Source: Haloferax marinum (GTDB lineage Archaea > Halobacteriota > Halobacteria > Halobacteriales > Haloferacaceae). From it: a stretch of DNA of 64,000 bases. Position 1 is the first letter of the stretch; the number at the start of each line of letters is the position of its first letter. This document shows positions 62,476 through 64,000 of this stretch, in pieces. A model generated the notes under the pieces. It searched no databases and was not told the DNA's origin. It saw only the letters and a list, made by a program, of their open reading frames with translations. The stretch covers positions 2,914,001 through 2,978,000 of the forward strand of contig NZ_WKJQ01000001.1 of the NCBI RefSeq assembly GCF_009674625.1. The letters are read 5' to 3'. The translations under genes were made by a program, and so were the position numbers.

Positions 62476-64000
62476 CTACCGGTGTCGGTCACGTTCTTCG
62501 AGAGCGCCTTCGGTTCCGTACTCGTCTACGAGCGGTTGGTAGGCGGCTCCGAGCGCGCGCATGCACTGCGCCGTCGAGTGGAATCCGAGTTCGTCGGCCA
62601 CCGAAGACCACGGCCGTGTCTGTAACACCTTCCGGACGACGAGGCGTTCTTCGCGCTCTGAGAGCGACACACGGCCAGGGTCGGTGAGGTGAGCGAGTCC
62701 GAGACGACGGAACGCACCGGGTGCGGTCGTATAGAGGCCCGGTCCATACGAGGCGCCGACGACGACGCGCCACTCGTAGTCGGACAGTGACGCCTCGAAG
62801 TCGGTCTCGACTGCTGCGAGGGCAGCGCGCGCAACGTCCGGGTCGAGGTCAGACAGCGCGTCTCCGAGGACGTCACCGATACGCTGGACGAACCACTCGG
62901 CGTGTCTGTCGTGGAGGGCACGTCCTTCAGACGACAGTGGATAGACCATGAGCGCGGAGTACTCACCGCTCGTGTCGTTTCGCGTCGTCGAGAGGTGGAC
63001 GGTTCCGTAGCCGTTCTCGCGCCAAAACGAGAGCAGTTCTGGTGTCGCGCCGAATCCGACACCGAGGTAGTCCGCCTCGTCTGCGAACTCGTCGCGAATC
63101 TTCGAGAGGAGGTGCGACCCGAGGCCCGACGACCGGACAGCGTGGTGGGTCGCGATGCGCATCACGCGATAGCTGACGGGAATCCCGGCCTCCTCGTCGC
63201 GGAGTTGACTCGTGAACACGTCGGGGAGCATGTTGCCGCGGATTCGCCCGCCGTCGTACATGTGGCGGCGCGTCTCCGCGTCGAGGTTCCCCTCACGCGC
63301 CAGCAAGGCGACGGAGACGATTCGACCGTCGAAGGTGAGCGCTCGGAGCGTCAGATTCGGTGCGTCGAGGAGACGCGCCAAGTCGTCGGGTTCGGTTCGG
63401 TAGTGTGCGAGGACGAGCAGGCCGAACGCCTCCCGAAGCAGGTGTTCGTCTGCGAGCAAGTCGTCTGGTGTGTGGGTTCGGTACGCGACGTTCTCCGGCG
63501 TGGCGTCCGCAATCAACTGGGCGACAGGTGGGCGCGCATCGAGTAACAGGGCTCTGAACGTCCACGACTCGACTGGGTCGCCGGCGGCGTACCGAATCGG
63601 GTCGTCGAGACGAACGTCGGTCACGTCGTGCGACGATTCGTCGAGTCTGTCGCGGAATCTGACGGCGAACCCGCGTCCCGCGCCTTCGTACCCGCGGACG
63701 GTGGTACAGAACGCGACGGATGGCGCGTCGAGAAACGACGTGAGCAGTCGAACCGGAAGCGCGGCGGCCTCGTCGACGATGAGTACGTCAGCGATGGATA
63801 TCGCAGAATCGGCCTCTGTTGGAGGAACGTAGCGGACCTGTCCACCTCGCGACGAGCGCAGGATGTAGTCGTCTGCACTCCCCGACTCGAGGCGGTCGAG
63901 TTCCGTGAGGAGTCGCTCCGCGCGGACGAACACTTCGGCGGCGTTGCGGCGGCCGGGTGCGGTGACGACGACGTCCCGTCCCTCAGCGGCGAGGCTTCCA
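62476..64000 (-). CDS. tmcA: tRNA(Met) cytidine acetyltransferase TmcA, C-terminal part (runs off the window)
   Basis: About 507 residues of a ~750-residue protein are inside the window and the ATP-binding N-terminus is missing. The helicase-like domain shows LIVDEAAALPVRLL (Walker B). The GNAT domain follows with GSHLLSKIRDEFADEADYLGVGFGA, then a tRNA-binding tail. TmcA forms N4-acetylcytidine in RNA using ATP and acetyl-CoA, which protects RNA at high temperature and salt in archaea. The open frame continues past the window end with TAPGRRNAAEVF, so a start inside the window is not real. Confidence 0.93.
   Translation of the reverse strand, partial: GSLAAEGRDVVVTAPGRRNAAEVFVRAERLLTELDRLESGSADDYILRSSRGGQVRYVPPTEADSAISIADVLIVDEAAALPVRLLTSFLDAPSVAFCTTVRGYEGAGRGFAVRFRDRLDESSHDVTDVRLDDPIRYAAGDPVESWTFRALLLDARPPVAQLIADATPENVAYRTHTPDDLLADEHLLREAFGLLVLAHYRTEPDDLARLLDAPNLTLRALTFDGRIVSVALLAREGNLDAETRRHMYDGGRIRGNMLPDVFTSQLRDEEAGIPVSYRVMRIATHHAVRSSGLGSHLLSKIRDEFADEADYLGVGFGATPELLSFWRENGYGTVHLSTTRNDTSGEYSALMVYPLSSEGRALHDRHAEWFVQRIGDVLGDALSDLDPDVARAALAAVETDFEASLSDYEWRVVVGASYGPGLYTTAPGAFRRLGLAHLTDPGRVSLSEREERLVVRKVLQTRPWSSVADELGFHSTAQCMRALGAAYQPLVDEYGTEGALEERDRHR

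Overview
The window looks like chromosomal DNA of a halophilic archaeon (class Halobacteria), most probably Haloferax or a close relative. It has very high GC with GAC/GTC/CTC-rich codons and strongly acidic proteins. Many genes seem to be leaderless: a TATA-like box lies 22-30 nt before an ATG or GTG. The gene content is also haloarchaeal: dodecin, a TrmB regulator, Lsm overlapping L37e, RNase J, archaeal GluRS and a PriS-GINS pair. From memory the gene order resembles Haloferax volcanii, but I could not check this. No rRNA, CRISPR array, insertion sequence, transposase or integrase was recognised, so this reads as core chromosome with small repeat-rich intergenic islands.

Layout. 1-8.7 kb: a cut-off ABC ATPase, a HemG-like flavodoxin, membrane and secreted unknowns, a 1028-residue FAD/Fe-S 2-hydroxyacid dehydrogenase, a class V aminotransferase and two exported low-complexity proteins. 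8.7-15.7 kb: a SnoaL-like protein, hisD, an IscA-type scaffold, small unknowns, a membrane pair, dodecin, a 5'-nucleotidase-like phosphoesterase and a UspA protein. 15.8-26.3 kb: MscS, a PAC2 protein, TrmB, then a minus-strand carbohydrate operon: lipoprotein binding protein, two permeases, ATPase, a 67-residue membrane protein, and a Gfo/Idh/MocA dehydrogenase behind its own promoter. 26.3-32.2 kb: a 526-bp AT-rich control region full of dyads and a 26-bp repeat, then priS-gins, Bcp, and an Hsp20-like protein followed directly by a Cdc48 ATPase.

32.4-46.1 kb: alpha/beta hydrolase, PanB, an eIF2B/R15P-isomerase homologue, a dehydrogenase/isomerase pair, a GNAT enzyme, archease - DoxX - RtcB, small membrane and zinc-ribbon proteins, a HAD phosphatase, an acyl-CoA dehydrogenase, AlaX and MBF1. 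46.1-46.6 kb: tRNA-Leu(GAG) with a broken partial copy downstream, split by two palindromic inserts. 46.7-54.8 kb: a DUF420 protein, PurF, L37e and Lsm, RNase J with a long leader, a polyprenyl diphosphate synthase and GluRS. 54.9-64 kb: a cyclase-family enzyme, a DUF456 protein, and an electron-transfer cluster (ferredoxin, EtfB, EtfA with a duplicated N-terminal repeat, a FixC-FixX fusion, an unknown). An 18-19 bp minisatellite, a winged-helix/GNAT fusion, a 54-residue zinc-finger protein and the cut-off tmcA follow.

How genes work together. TrmB sits beside the sugar transporter, and TACT/AGTA-type dyads lie before trmB and before the transporter, which suggests sugar-responsive control. 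Acyl-CoA dehydrogenase, EtfAB, FixC/X and ferredoxin would pass electrons from fatty-acid oxidation to quinone. Archease with RtcB serves tRNA splicing, and Lsm, RNase J, TmcA and AlaX add to an RNA-metabolism theme. The least explained parts are the tRNA-Leu duplication, the 19.2-26.8 kb operon with its control region, the EtfA N-terminal repeat and the tandem repeats just past stop codons.
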